64,000 bases of DNA from assembly GCF_049243985.1 (NCBI RefSeq), contig NC_135380.1:18772501-18836500 (forward strand), written 5' to 3'. The translations under genes were made by a program, and so were the position numbers. This stretch comes from Paroedura picta. Taxonomy: Eukaryota; Chordata; Lepidosauria; Squamata; Gekkonidae. The notes below the pieces were generated by a model. The model ran no database searches. It saw only the letters and a program-made list of their open reading frames with translations, and was not told the DNA's origin. Shown here in pieces: positions 46,274 through 57,278 of the stretch (the first letter of the stretch is position 1; each line of letters opens with the position of its first letter).

Positions 46274-47069
46274 CTGTTGAACAGTCAAAGGATTTGTCAA
46301 AGAATTGAAACTAAACTTAGCATAAAGCTTATCACTTACTTACAGAAATAAGCAACCACACCAAGGTTCGATAAGCAGGAGGAAAACATGCAAAGACAGT
46401 GAATAGTAGCTCTTAATTTATTAGAACAGAGCAGCATTATGAATTAAACCTTGACAGGCTGATTTTATTCAGTTTCTTCCACAATTCATTTATCGTGAGT
46501 TGGCTATGTGGAAATAGCAGGTTGTGCAAATGAACTCAGTTGTCTGAGCAATATTATTGGAAAAGCACACTTCATGGAAGACCCAGCAACAGCTTCTGTT
46601 GCGAGGAGAGGGTAGTGCATTAGGGAATCCCCTGCTTACAGAAGCTAATTCTGCATCTCCCATGAGTAGGTTTAGATGGTGTTTGGTTAGAAGTATGGCC
46701 CATTATTGCCAACCAAGCCCGTTTTGCAGATACAATTTTATCAGCTCCTTTCTCCCTTCCATAAGCTTAGTTGGGGGGGGTTGTTCAAAGAGGTCCCAGC
46801 GAGTGTCTTGTTCCACTTCTAGAGTGTAATGAAGGCAAAGTTGTCAACCCCTACTTTTTAAATAGAAGGCTTATTTATCTACCTTAACGCTGACTCTTGG
46901 TAAGTGCATTTTAAATTGAATAAAAATCTTGGTTTTTTTTCAGTTAACAGTCAGCACAGTGAAAGACAAACAATTTAAAATATACTTATTAACATATTTC
47001 TTAATTCCCTGAAGATTTCTACTACACTAAGGCCTCATGTCTTATGACAATACATATATGTATATACTA

Positions 47070-47107
47070 GGCTTCAAAGCCCGCCCGTAAGGACAGGCTT
47101 TGAAGGG
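47070..47107. repeat. Small inverted repeat
   Basis: GGCTTCAAAGCC at 47070-47081 pairs with GGCTTTGAAGGG at 47096-47107 around a 14-base loop. It sits directly before a C-run and a CR1 end. Its source is not recognised. Confidence 0.6.
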
Positions 47108-47250
47108 CCCCCCCCCCCGGCCAACTTCCCTGTCTCCGTGCAGGCCTCAGAGTCCATTGCATAGCCTGTGGGAAGGCTTCTCCACCCGTCCCTAGTGTTC
47201 CAGCGGCAGCCTCAGGAAGCCTACCCTGGCTGCCCCCCTCCCCAGTGAAA

Positions 47251-47545
47251 CATAGAGTTGGAAGGGGCTACACAGGCCATCGAGTCCAACCCCCTGCTTA
47301 ATGCAGGTTCAGCCCAAAGCATCCTAAAGTATCCAAGAAAAGTGTGTATCCAATCATTGTTTGAAGACTGCCAGTGAAGGGAAGCTCACCACCTCCTTAG
47401 GCAGCCTATTCCACTGCTGAACTACTCTGTGAAAATGTTTTTCCTGATATCTAGCCTATATCGTTGTACTTGTAATGTAAACCCTTTACTGCATGTCCTT
47501 TCCTCTGCAGCCAACGGAAACAGCATCCTGCCCTCCTCTAAGTGA
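47251..47545 (-). mobile_element. CR1 LINE 3' end, reverse orientation
   Basis: CATAGAGTTGGAAGGGGCTA then AGTCCAACCCCCTGCTTAAT, 'TCACCACCTCCTTAGGCAGC' and 'TATTCCACTGCTGAACTACT' are the inverted 3' UTR of CR1. The terminal octamer repeats are reduced to one. It is 5' truncated and lies in BNIP3L intron 1. Confidence 0.85.
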
Positions 47546-50500
47546 CAAAAATTTATTGACCTGGGTTCTTGCACAGAAATGATAAAGGGTGTTATTTTCT
47601 GCCACAATACTTTTTCAGAGCATGTACAAATATAAGTGGAAATTAGTTCAGGCATGCATGAAATTAAGGATACAGAACTCTTTTGTCCCACTAACTAAAT
47701 ATTGGATATATCTGACATCTCCAGTTAAAAATATAAGATCACAAGCGTTGTAAAAGACCTCCACTTGAGAGCTTGGAGAGCCACCATCAGTCATAGTAGA
47801 CAACACTGACCCTAATAGGCCAATAATCTGATTCAACATAAGGTAACTTTATGTGTTTACTTGATTATAACACGTGTGACCAGAAAGCATGTAACTATCA
47901 CAAGCAATTAGTATTTAGGCAAGGCTCCTTCAAGTATGCTGGAAAAACATAAGAGTGCTTTACCATCAGAATTCAAAGTACAAGTTTTAATCTAAGTGGC
48001 TTCAACACCACTTACATCAGAGGCAGTATTTCCCATTTAGTTCTGCCATGATTTCCCAAGTTCGAGCCAGATGGCCCTTGCTATAACATCAGTGCATAAA
48101 GATCATACAAACTAATGGTATCATAAAAACAAAATGGAATTCTCCACCGTTGTGGAGTTGTTTTTCCTGAAAATAAGTCAAAGTCAGAACTTTTGTGAAG
48201 TACAGTAACGACTTAAAAAAAAATTGAGGATAGCTTCTGACAGTTGGGACTATATCTTGAAGGATAAGTCTCTAGTATATTTTGAGGTGATGTGCTTCTA
48301 GCTTTCTTCTTCGTGTACCATAAAATGCATTGGGGTAAAACTGTTTTCTGGCTAGCTAAATACAAAACCTTCTATTGGAAATCTCAAGCTATTTTCCTAT
48401 CCTTTACCTTTTCTTTGTATACCTCAGTTATGAACTATTTATAGAACTTTGTCAAATTTTATTTAGGAAAAAAAAACATTTATACAGTTTAGGAGTGCAA
48501 TTGAAAACTCTCTGCATGAAGTCTACACGTGCTGACAAATCATAAAACAAAAGCACTTACTGGAAGATGAAGACTGAATCTTAAGTACACTTGTTTAGAA
48601 AAAGAACAGGACTGGCTTCGATGCAAGTATATATAAGATCCAACATTTGGCAAAGTATCCAACATTTTTCACAAGTAAGAAATGATAGATGATAAAGGAA
48701 TGTTTTTCAGTGCAAACTAAATTATACACTGCTAATGGAGTAAATATTCATAACTCAAAAACTGAATAGGAGATAGGAGAGCTTAAACCAAGAGTAAAGG
48801 ATCATTTGCGATATAAGCATGATACTACCAGGATCATGGTGTTCTTGTCCCCCATAATAATGAATAATAAATCCAATTTGTGAGTTTGATGTCATTTTTA
48901 ATACTTAGCCTAAGACTCCAAAATCAGATTTCCTCCATAAGTCATTTTTAACATAGAAAAGCAGCCTTTAACATGGATTGTGATTATTCATCCTTAAAGA
49001 TTATCAGTGTAGACTATTCAATTTTTATACTTCTGGGATGCTTGTACTGGACTCTAGTAGAAAGAATTCATTTGGTTTGGTAGACTCATAGCTCTTGGGC
49101 AACTTTACATTAAAAGTGTTTAGCTGAAATATACTGTCACTTGTGTAGGAACTTTGGAAGGTAACATGTCTATGTTTTTCAGCATTACAAGGATATAACA
49201 GATATGCAATACTGCATGTACATTACTATGCAATGGCTCAAACATACTCCAATGTTTACAAGTAATACTTTATGAAGAACTGTAGATTTGAACTGAAGAT
49301 AAGCCTATTAAGCACTACGAAAAACCATAAAGCTATCTATCTGGGTAGCTACTTACTTCTCCCCTCTATCTAATGTAAATCCTAGCCATCTACATCGCCC
49401 CAAACTAGTACTGTGTGTGTAAAGAACTACTATAATCTCATGACTACTTACAGTTATTTATATAACCATTTAGTATTGCAGTCCTCAGTCATGAGGACTT
49501 TATTCATGCGTTTAAGAACTATACACAAACCTCGTGCAGTAAAATGTAATATTTCAACAAAGACAAAATAACTCATCATAGCTTACACAATGAGATTTTA
49601 AAAGTTACAATCCCATAACCTCCACAGCAGAAACCAAATATGTTATTCAAATCCTAAAGTAAGCCACAATAAAATTAAACAACTGACACAAACAGTAGGC
49701 ACATAATTTAAGATAATACACTGGTGAATTTCAAAAGCATTTTTGCAACACACTGTATCTTATAGACCAGTGTTCAAAATGTTAAACATTATTTTCCTTA
49801 TAAGCTATGAGAATGTAGTAGTTAATTCAGCCTATAAAGGAATAAAACACAGCAGTCTTCAAATGCTTTACCTTCCAATTCTATGAAATAATCTTGTAAG
49901 TATTAGTGGTCCCATTCTATGGGTAAATATTTTGAGAGCAACAGCTTTCACAATATTTGTCTCAGGTGTGGCTAAATGAGGTGGGATAGAATGAGCATTA
50001 CATTTCTTTCCAACACAACAGGACACATTAGCTAGTAAAATGTGTGAGATGCCTGAATAATTTCAGTTACAAATTCCAAACTAGAGCTATCTGGATCTCC
50101 CTCCAACCTGATCCAGGGAACAAAAGGCTGTACTGGACCAGCTGACAGACCCTAATACAAAAGAAAACAGTACACGTCAGTAATATTGCTCAGCCACTGG
50201 ATAAACTCTCAAACACTGTAGCTCCTCCCAAGCATCCCAGCTGTAGCTCTACCCTTGCTATTAGAAGCAGCAAGCAATGGAACACGTCCTCTCCTCAAAA
50301 CAAGCTATTCATTCCTCTCTCATTCCATTCAGTCTTACTTCCCTGTGTAAAATATTTTTTGCTATATATCAGATCTTTAATCCTGCCCTAACTATTAGGA
50401 GCCCAACCCTAACCAAGTTTACTCAGAAGTCAATTTTAATGAGCCATTATTTTCACACATGCTTAGGAATGTATCCCTATGCACCCAGCAGTGCCTTCTA

Positions 50501-51300
50501 TTCCATACAAAAACCTTCAGACCATTCAATTACTCCTGCTTTTCCAAAATCCCATTCTATTCTTCCCAAAATATCCATCCCCTGCTCCATTTCTGCTTTT
50601 AATTCCTCAACATCCAATCAGTTGCCTTATTTTGAAAGACTAACTCTCAATTACTGTCCCACCACTATCATACACACTTCCAGTTTTCTCATTTAAGCCA
50701 AGCAGACTCTTATGGCATTTTAACGAGCTTTTATTGTAGCATCAGGTTTTACTGATCCCTTTTTATTCTCCCCACAACATACCAACACGAATACCCCTCA
50801 CAATTTAAAACAGCAATCCCCCATTTACAGATTCCAGAAAACAGTCGAAGAAACAAGACGTTTCCTCTGTATAAGATTTGAAAATCGAACTGCGAAGAAA
50901 CAGCAATACTTAAACGGAAAATGATAAAAATCTACGGCAACAGACAGAACTCGATGAATGAGAACACCTTTAATATTAAACGCTGCTTGGTCTCCTCTCG
51001 GACTGGAAAAAGCGTTTTCGTAAACATATTTTAAGAAGATTAACCTTTACTTAAAAAAACTATACTAACAGCCCCAAATACTGTAAGTGGAACGATAAAA
51101 TGTTAAACTTTAAAATAAAATTTAAATAATAGGCCATATTTTGCGTAGGGCACTCCTAGGTCCAAACTCCAATCCCAAATCTGTCTCTCCCTCGGGCGGG
51201 GGGGGGGAAATTATCTCCCCTAGCAGTTGGTCCCATCGTTATTTTGCCCTTCTCCCTATTCTGCATTTTAATCACTAGCACAGAAATCCATTTTGTTGAC
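47546..51300 (-). other. BNIP3L: BNIP3L intron 1, no recognised element
   Basis: AT-rich intronic DNA. A 139-codon plus-strand open frame at 50277-50696 resembles no family and is antisense to the gene. A weak copy of a dispersed reptile repeat lies at 50395-50480. Nothing else is recognised. Confidence 0.55.
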
Positions 51301-51590
51301 AGAAAATGGGCCCCAAAAGCGACTTAATCGCCCCTCCGGAAACGGCCCCAGCCCCCGACATTCTATCCACCCCCCTCCATCAAAGCAAACCGAGTCAGCC
51401 CTCGACCACCCATTGGCCAATAGCATCTCGCGCGGCCCAGCTCCGAACCAATCCCCATCAAGGGGGCGATCGAGGGGGAGGGGTACCTCCGCCGCCACTT
51501 GACGGGAAACCAACTCTGAATACGGCCCCGTCAGTCTCCTAGCGTAACCAAGTGGGGAAGAAGGGCGAAAGCAAAGAAAGTCCCACTCAC

Positions 51591-51675
51591 TGTTAAGGCC
51601 CGGGTCGGCAGGCGTCCCCTCAGGCGGCAGGTTGTTGTTATTGTTGTGGTGAGGCGAGTCCTGAGGGGAGGACAT
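51591..51675 (-). CDS. BNIP3L: BNIP3L coding exon 1
   Basis: 85 bp from ATG to a GTGAGT donor. It encodes MSSPQDSPHHNNNNNLPPEG followed by TPADPGLN. The MSS start, the five-Asn run and GLNS at the junction match human MSSHLVEPPPPLHNNNNN...GLNSSWVEL, with the variable part five residues shorter. An open frame continues upstream to 51897 but that part is 5' UTR, as the family start is MSS. Confidence 0.93.
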
Positions 51676-51941
51676 GGCGACGGGATGGGCCGGGGGGGAA
51701 GCGCCTTGTCGCGAGCGAGGAGTTCTCTGGTCTGAGGCGGCAGCAGCACCGAGGAGAACAACAACAAAAACAAGACGGAGCCCAGCTCGGTGCGCGAAGA
51801 GCCCCAAACGGCGACCCCGCCCCCACGCCGACCCGCCCCTCGGCCTCCAGTACGCACGCGCCTCAACGGGCACGCCCACGCGTCGGCGCGCAGGCACCGC
51901 CCCTTAACCGCCTCAGCTGCTTTTTCCTCCCTGACGCTGCT

Positions 51942-51946
51942 CACGT
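51942..51946 (-). promoter_or_regulatory. BNIP3L: Hypoxia-response-element core (ACGTG) upstream of BNIP3L
   Basis: On the minus strand GGACGTGAGC contains the HIF core RCGTG about 270 bases upstream of the start codon. BNIP3L is a known HIF target in mammals. A five-base core is weak evidence alone. Confidence 0.35.
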
Positions 51947-52046
51947 CCGCGAGGAAAGAGGGAGGGGGAGGCGGCCTTCGTGGCGGCAAAAGCGCATGTC
52001 TCTCGAACGTCCCGCCGTCTCCCACAGAGCTGAGGTGGCCGACGGG

Positions 52047-52118
52047 CACTGCGCATGCGCCTACCGACAAACGGCGCGTGCTGCTTCAAGCGTCCTCCGT
52101 GCCCTATTGCGCACGCGC
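52047..52118. promoter_or_regulatory. BNIP3L: Two NRF1-like sites in the BNIP3L CpG island
   Basis: CACTGCGCATGCGCCTAC at 52047-52064 contains the full palindromic NRF1 core GCGCATGCGC. TTGCGCACGCGC at 52107-52118 is a second variant of the same motif. They are about 50 bases apart and roughly 375-440 bases upstream of the ATG. Confidence 0.55.
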
Positions 52119-52418
52119 GGCCCGATAGCTCCCGGGGGTGGGGTGTGGTGGGAGGTCTGTTCCCCCGTCTGCGTGGTCGCTTGTCCGCTGTTGATTGTAG
52201 GAGGTAGCCGGAGCAATAGGTTTCTGCTGCAAAAGCTTGCTTTTCCATTAATCTACAGCTGTTCAATTCCCTGAGGTTTTATCACCACATGCATGATGCT
52301 ACATATGCATTTAGGCAGTAATTATGCATAATAATGATCTTGTGATAAGGTCATCAGTAAGTCCACAGAAAATTCACTCAAGTCAGGATTTCTTAATGGT
52401 ACCTTAAAGGGAATTGAG

Positions 52419-52540
52419 CAGGGGTAGTCAACCCGTAGTCCTCCATGGACTACAAATCCCATGAGCCCCAGCCAGCAGGCAGGGGCTCATGGGAATTGTA
52501 GTCCATGACCATCTGGAGGACCACAGGTTGACTACACCTG
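52419..52540. mobile_element. Palindromic hAT MITE, copy between BNIP3L and PPP2R2A
   Basis: A 122 bp member with CAGGGGTAGTCAACCCG at the left and GGTTGACTACACCTG at the right. Flanks GAATTGAG and GATTAGAG are similar, a decayed 8 bp duplication. Arms show several differences, so it is intermediate in age. It lies about 230 bp upstream of the CpG island edge. Confidence 0.8.
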
Positions 52541-52660
52541 GATTAGAGTACATGAAGCACTCCTTCCAAAAGCAAAATCCAAAAATAGTGGTTTAGAACC
52601 CAACATCTGGGAATACCTGCCTATGCAATCAGATGGAGGGAAATCGCAAGGACTAACTAC

Positions 52661-52790
52661 AAAGATTGAGTCCCATAGCACTTTTAAGACCTACACATAA
52701 AAGCTCACACCTTGAATAAATCTTTGTTGGTCCTAAAGGTGCTATGGGACTCAATTTTTGTTGTGCTACTTCGGACCAACACGGCTACCC
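52661..52790. repeat. Palindromic dispersed repeat
   Basis: GAGTCCCATAGCACTTTTAA at about 52667 pairs with TTAGGACC...GTGCTATGGGACTC at 52729-52755, making a hairpin with a loop of about 40 bases. The following 'GACCAACACGGCTACCCACT' is a motif frequent in reptile genomes. It is probably a DNA-transposon-derived repeat; no target duplication is apparent. Confidence 0.55.
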
Positions 52791-53475
52791 ACTTGAATCT
52801 AAGTAGTATGATTGTTATGTATATTATACAGAAAAGGAGCCCCAGTGTGCATTCAAGTGAAAAAGCACTCATCACACAACAGAACACATGTCTAATAACG
52901 GATGTATGGGATTGTGCTATTTTGGTTTGCAGGTTTCAAGGATCTAGGGCTGATAATCCAAGCCATTCCCATCTGATCTGATCAGTGTATAATATTGTAA
53001 ATGTGCAATTGCCCCTTTTTGTACAATATCACAGACATCTCCATTCGAGGCAGCAATATTGCAGTAGGGATTTCACAAGCACACAGCATTGTATGACTAG
53101 AGAAGTACAAATCCATCAATCCATTATTAGTGCGTCACAAGCACCTACTTGATTAGTGATCAGTACTGATGATGAAGCCACATTATTTAAAACAAGTACT
53201 TATAAGGACCTCAGTCACTGTGTGCCCATTTTCTGCCTCCAAATAGCAATTTTTCTATTGCTATATCAACTCAAAGACAAACTGGGATGCTTATCCAGCC
53301 TCTTCATTTTCTTCCCTAACATCCAAATTTTGTACATTATTGTTATTCCTCTTACAGCACTGTGTGAAAGCCAGCATCAAACCTAAGAACTCCACCACTC
53401 TGCCAGCCAATCTATTTTTCACCAGCAGGGAGATTAGTATATCCCCAAGAGCAGCTTTTTGCTACCTCATACTCA

Positions 53476-53680
53476 GACCTGGATAACTCAAGACTAGCTT
53501 ACTCTTGTCAGATCTTGGAAGTTATGCGAGGTTAGCCCTGACAAGAATTTAGAAAAGAATACTAGGGTTTTGACACAGAGGCAGGCAATAGCAAATTACC
53601 TATGAACATCTCTTGCTTTTAAAATCCTACAGGGCCATCCTAAGTCAGCTGTGATTTGACAGCAACAGGAACAACATGAC
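53476..53680 (+). repeat. Degenerate 5S-rRNA-derived SINE
   Basis: 'TTGTCAGATCTTGGAAGTTA' and GAGGTTAGCCCTGACAAG are the 5S-like head; 'GGCAGGCAATAGCAAATTAC', 'CCTACAGGGCCATCCTAAGT' and CAGCTGTGATTTGACAGCA form the SINE body and end. It is more diverged than the copy at 14405. Confidence 0.75.
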
Positions 53681-54599
53681 CAACATAACCAAAATCACTC
53701 CTAGAAGATTATCAGGGCAATGCAATCTGCATTTGGCCTTGCAATCTTTCATCATCTGTCAGAGGCAGAAAATCTTCTGCGTTACATCATCTGTCTTTGT
53801 GGCAAGACATCCAAGGTGATACACAGTAGGGAAAATGATGCTGTCAGGGAGGTAGGAGAGTCAACTAAAAATACCCAAGTAAAACGAAAATAATATACAT
53901 ACTGAAGGAAGTCAGAGGGCATCTTTTGAAACTACGTTTCTATTAAAAATTACCAGTAAGAACAAAACTACAAAAAAATAGGGGCACTCAAAACGCAGAG
54001 TAGATTTTTATCTATTTAAATCATTTTATATTAAATTTTTATGACATACTGTTTAACAACAAGAAATTTCAATGACATTTTAAAAAGAACAAAATGCACG
54101 TGAGAGTCTGTATCCTAAACAAGGCATTAAATGAAATTAGAACAAAGGGGTCAAAGGAAAATGGTTAGTCCCATAAAACCTTATTTGTAGTCTATAAATT
54201 CATCCCTATTCTGAATGTTAACAGATGAGAGGGGGGGAAATAGAAGAAAGGAAGGTTGATTCTTGAGATGGCGTGAAATACTGTTCAATATTATAACAGA
54301 ATCCAAAAGCATCATATAGAGCTTTTCAACCAACACTTAATAAATATTAAAGTGACATTTTAGAGTTTTCATATAGGAATGAAAAAAACCTTCACTTCTC
54401 CTTTATGAAAAATAATAATACTGGTTAAAACCATTGCCAAAACATTTTATTATCATGCATTTAAAATTTTTAAAAAATGAGAATTTATATAAAGAGGTAG
54501 ATTAAAAAAAAAACAGATTCACCTTTCATTGTCACTTTTATTCAGTAGATTTTTCTTCTCCCCTAGAATTTCTCATTTTTTAATGCCAGACAAGGCAAG

Positions 54600-55267
54600 G
54601 AGTGATTACAGTCAAACAGTTTATTAAAACATTTTGCTCTTTGCAATGCCGTCCCCCTTTACCACTGACCCATGTCATGTGCTTTGCTTTTCTCTATACA
54701 CCACCACCAGGGCTGGGGGGCTGAGGTGGGGTTAGGAATGGGGTTTAAAAGGAAGAGGGAGGAATCCGGGAGGTGGAGGAGGAATGCTACAAGCCACAGC
54801 AAGAATGAGCTGTTGTTTAATAATAAAACGGGCCCACAAATAATACAGTAATGAGGTTACACAATTAAATCCCACAGCATGACTTGAAGGCTTTTTTTTT
54901 CTCCCTCTGTGGTTGACGTCATCACAATGGAAGGCATAAAAACTGGAGGAACCAAGTGTTGAGACAGTCGAACTCTAGTCCATTAGGCAAGTTGGTGGAA
55001 GGAGTCATTTAAAAAGTGCCCTGCCCTCACCAGAATGGCTACCAGGCATGGAGAACTCCCCTGCAGCCAGAGACCACCCACGTCTCTATCTATAAAAGTG
55101 TGTTGTCAATATGGCACATTTTTTTTAAACACTGGAAAAAAAGGTTCACCACAATGGACTTGTTTCTCTCTCGCTCTCCATTTTCATCCCTCTATTGTTT
55201 AACAGTTACAAATGCTAGATTCATCTATCTGAACTATGCAGGGACTCCTCTGCTAGGAATGCTAGCC
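54600..55267 (-). other. PPP2R2A: PPP2R2A 3' UTR (minimum extent)
   Basis: It follows the TAG at 55268-55270. A minus-strand AATAAA lies at 54620-54625 and would give cleavage near 54600. The repeat-poor AT-rich stretch continues to about 53900, so longer forms are possible. Confidence 0.55.
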
Positions 55268-55547
55268 CTAATTCACTTTGTCTTGAAATATATACAAGTT
55301 GTTTGTAGTGGCAACAGCAATGATGTTTTCCTTGGGGTGCCAGGCTGTGTGTAGAATCTTCTTGTTGAAATCTAGACTGTCAACACTAATCTCATCCTTC
55401 TTCCGTTTGCCGCTCGCGCAGACTTTCCTGGGTTTCAAAACTGTGCGGGGCTTGTTGTTTTCCCGTGATGCTTCTAAAGTGATATCTCGCTTGGTGTTCC
55501 TATCGAACATTCTGAAGAAATTGTTATAGGACCCTGTCATGACGACG
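55268..55547 (-). CDS. PPP2R2A: PPP2R2A last coding exon (10)
   Basis: Residues 355-447 in human numbering. [20 protein letters not shown], the [20 protein letters not shown] loop and [20 protein letters not shown] then FQDKVN and TAG. It is the final blade of the propeller. The acceptor is TTTTAAAG. Confidence 0.98.
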
Positions 55548-56306
55548 CTTTAAAAGAAGGAGGAGGAGAAAAAAGAGAACACAAGATGTTCAGCATTACG
55601 GAATGCACTTGATGCATCAAGCTGCTTTTGTGGGGTTTCATCCCACTCGATCGAGGTTATTGCTATTAACTGGAGGCTACAAACAGGTCTACCATTTTAA
55701 CCCCAGCGGTGTGGTAAATTTTGTTTTCCAAAGAGTCCCCTAACATTTAAAAAAATATTTTCTAGCACATGAATGTGGAAATTTAGCTATGATTTTTCTG
55801 ATTCCCCTTTGCAGCCCCAGGTCTCCACATTGGGCTGTTCCTGTAGGCAGTATTTGGGAAATCACTTTAGGCTGTAACAGGATGCGGAGACAAGGAAATT
55901 CCTAATCTCCTGACTGAAGTCTCTCTGTAGAGATTCACAGCAGGTTCCAAGCATTTAATGAAACACTGAATTCTTATACAAATTTACCTGTGCGGGAAAT
56001 AATAACATATATAGACCCTGAAAACTGCCATGTGTACAGATACATCTTCTTCTTCCTGTGCCCCTTATCCAAGAAACTGAACAAAATGGACTGCCTGAGC
56101 AAAAGTGAAAGTCAGCAAGAGTTTCTCTTGCATCCAAAGTCTAAGCTGCTTTTTTCCCCACCCTCAGAAACATTCTCCCAAACATAAGTTTAGGCTTAAA
56201 ACGAGAAGCAGAGAACTGAATGCCTTTCAGCCTCAGTGAGTTTCTAAGTTACATGATCAAGAAAGGACCCTTTCAACTGCCAACCAGACTCTAAAGTCAG
56301 ACTTAC

Positions 56307-56398
56307 CTGTCTGAACCGTTCCAACAGCACTCAAATTTGTCAAAAATGCAGTCATTTTCATACAGTGAACAAAGTTTACTTCTGAGGTATTCGTGTAC
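56307..56398 (-). CDS. PPP2R2A: PPP2R2A coding exon 9
   Basis: 92 bp, residues 325-355: [20 protein letters not shown] then [11 protein letters not shown]. Acceptor TTGCAG, donor GTAAGT. Confidence 0.97.
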
Positions 56399-56611
56399 CT
56401 GCAAGCAGTCAGGGAGGAACAAGGACACCAGTGAGTATGGAAAGCAGCCGATCTACTTCAACAGAAGAATTCCTTGAACCCTGAATAAAAGAGATCTACC
56501 AGGCTGCACACAATTTTGTTCCAAGACGTATAACATTGGGTTGGGAATTTGCAGCATCAGCCACACAAGCTGAGGCAGACTGTTGGTTTTGAAAATGAGC
56601 TGTGGTCTAGT

Positions 56612-56712
56612 CCAAGGACGGCCAAACTGTGGCCCTCCAGATGTGGCATGTCCAGCTGGCAGGGGCTTGTGGGAATTGTAGTCCGTGGAGAGCCGCAGAT
56701 TGGCCATCCCTG
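56612..56712. mobile_element. Old palindromic hAT MITE copy in PPP2R2A intron 8
   Basis: 'GGCCAAACTGTGGCCCTCCA' then GATGTGGCATGTCCAGCTGG and 'GGGAATTGTAGTCCGTGGAG' with GCAGATTGGCCATCCCTG. Both termini have diverged and part of the left arm is lost. The target duplication is not recognisable. Confidence 0.65.
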
Positions 56713-56790
56713 ATGTAGTCAGACCCGGGCTCAAATGTCACATGTCTCACAAACTTTACACAAGAGATGTTCCCTCAAGTCTCACCTCTC

Positions 56791-56825
56791 ATGTACATGA
56801 TGTACACGATGTACATGATGTGGAT
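56791..56825. repeat. Short tandem repeat, ATGTACATG-like unit
   Basis: About three and a half imperfect units of 9-10 bp (ATGTACATG, ATGTACACG, ATGTACATG). Intronic in PPP2R2A. Confidence 0.75.
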
Positions 56826-57108
56826 GACACAAGCCTAGCTTCCAGCACTGCTGCAATGAGTACAAGGTAATGTATTGCAAGTGCTTTGGACACTGAAAGT
56901 GCTACATAAATGCTAAGTATTATTATGATGAAGCTTTTTGGAAGTCATTGGTTTGAGGTGGGGGTGGGGCAGAATGATGCAGTAGTCAAAGGGTGGAGGT
57001 GAGAACTGGAAGACCCATTTTGAATCCCCTGTCGCTGCTGCTGTCCTGCAAAATGTTTATTTTTCCTATTGTCGTATCAAAACTCCAAAAGTGACTCTGA
57101 ACATATAC

Positions 57109-57278
57109 CTGGTATGTTTCCACAGGTCTGTTTTCCATATTTAAATCCCAGATTTTCACAGACAGGTAGTCCCTAGTCATCATATATCGGCCACTATGGC
57201 TGAATTTGACATCTGATATGGAGGAGATTATTTCAGAGAAAAACGATCGGTTGCTGGGGTCTTCGGGTTCTTCAAAAA
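57109..57278 (-). CDS. PPP2R2A: PPP2R2A coding exon 8
   Basis: 170 bp, residues 268-324: [56 protein letters not shown]. Contains a WD-type blade ending in IWDL. Acceptor TTGCAG, donor GTATAT. Confidence 0.97.

Larger units (their letters stand above)
34479..51780 (-). other. BNIP3L: BNIP3L gene (NIX), complete coding region
   Basis: BNIP3L encodes a tail-anchored BH3-like protein of the outer mitochondrial membrane that recruits LC3/GABARAP during mitophagy. Six coding exons (51675-51591, 46273-46093, 42889-42817, 39268-39165, 38390-38241, 37005-36957) join in frame to 642 bp, giving 213 residues against 219 in human. All donors are GT and acceptors AG. Key parts are kept: the LC3-interacting WVEL at residues 31-34, the SRPE motif (140-143) that in human NIX binds PPTC7, and the C-terminal membrane segment at about 182-202 with S190, H191, A194 and G198. 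The shorter length comes from the variable N-terminus and one residue in the Asn/Gly-rich stretch. It lies about 2.5 kb downstream of PPP2R2A on the same strand, as in human. Confidence 0.97.
51300..52190 (-). promoter_or_regulatory. BNIP3L: CpG island and presumed BNIP3L promoter
   Basis: CpG-dense DNA spans the first exon and about 0.5 kb upstream. There is no TATA box. It holds a palindromic NRF1-type core (52051-52060), a second NRF1-like site (52107-52118) and a hypoxia-response core (51942-51946), listed separately. The transcription start is probably between 51700 and 51900 but cannot be fixed by eye. With PPP2R2A ending near 54.6 kb, the intergenic gap is only about 2.5 kb. Confidence 0.75.

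Noticed and set aside
50277-50696. 139-codon plus-strand open frame in BNIP3L intron 1
   Set aside because: Antisense to the gene, Ser/Ile-rich low-complexity translation, and overlaps a decayed dispersed repeat.
51268-51897. 209-codon frame through the first exon of BNIP3L
   Set aside because: Only the 28 codons from 51675 to the GTGAGT donor match the family. The upstream part is 5' UTR and the downstream part is intron.
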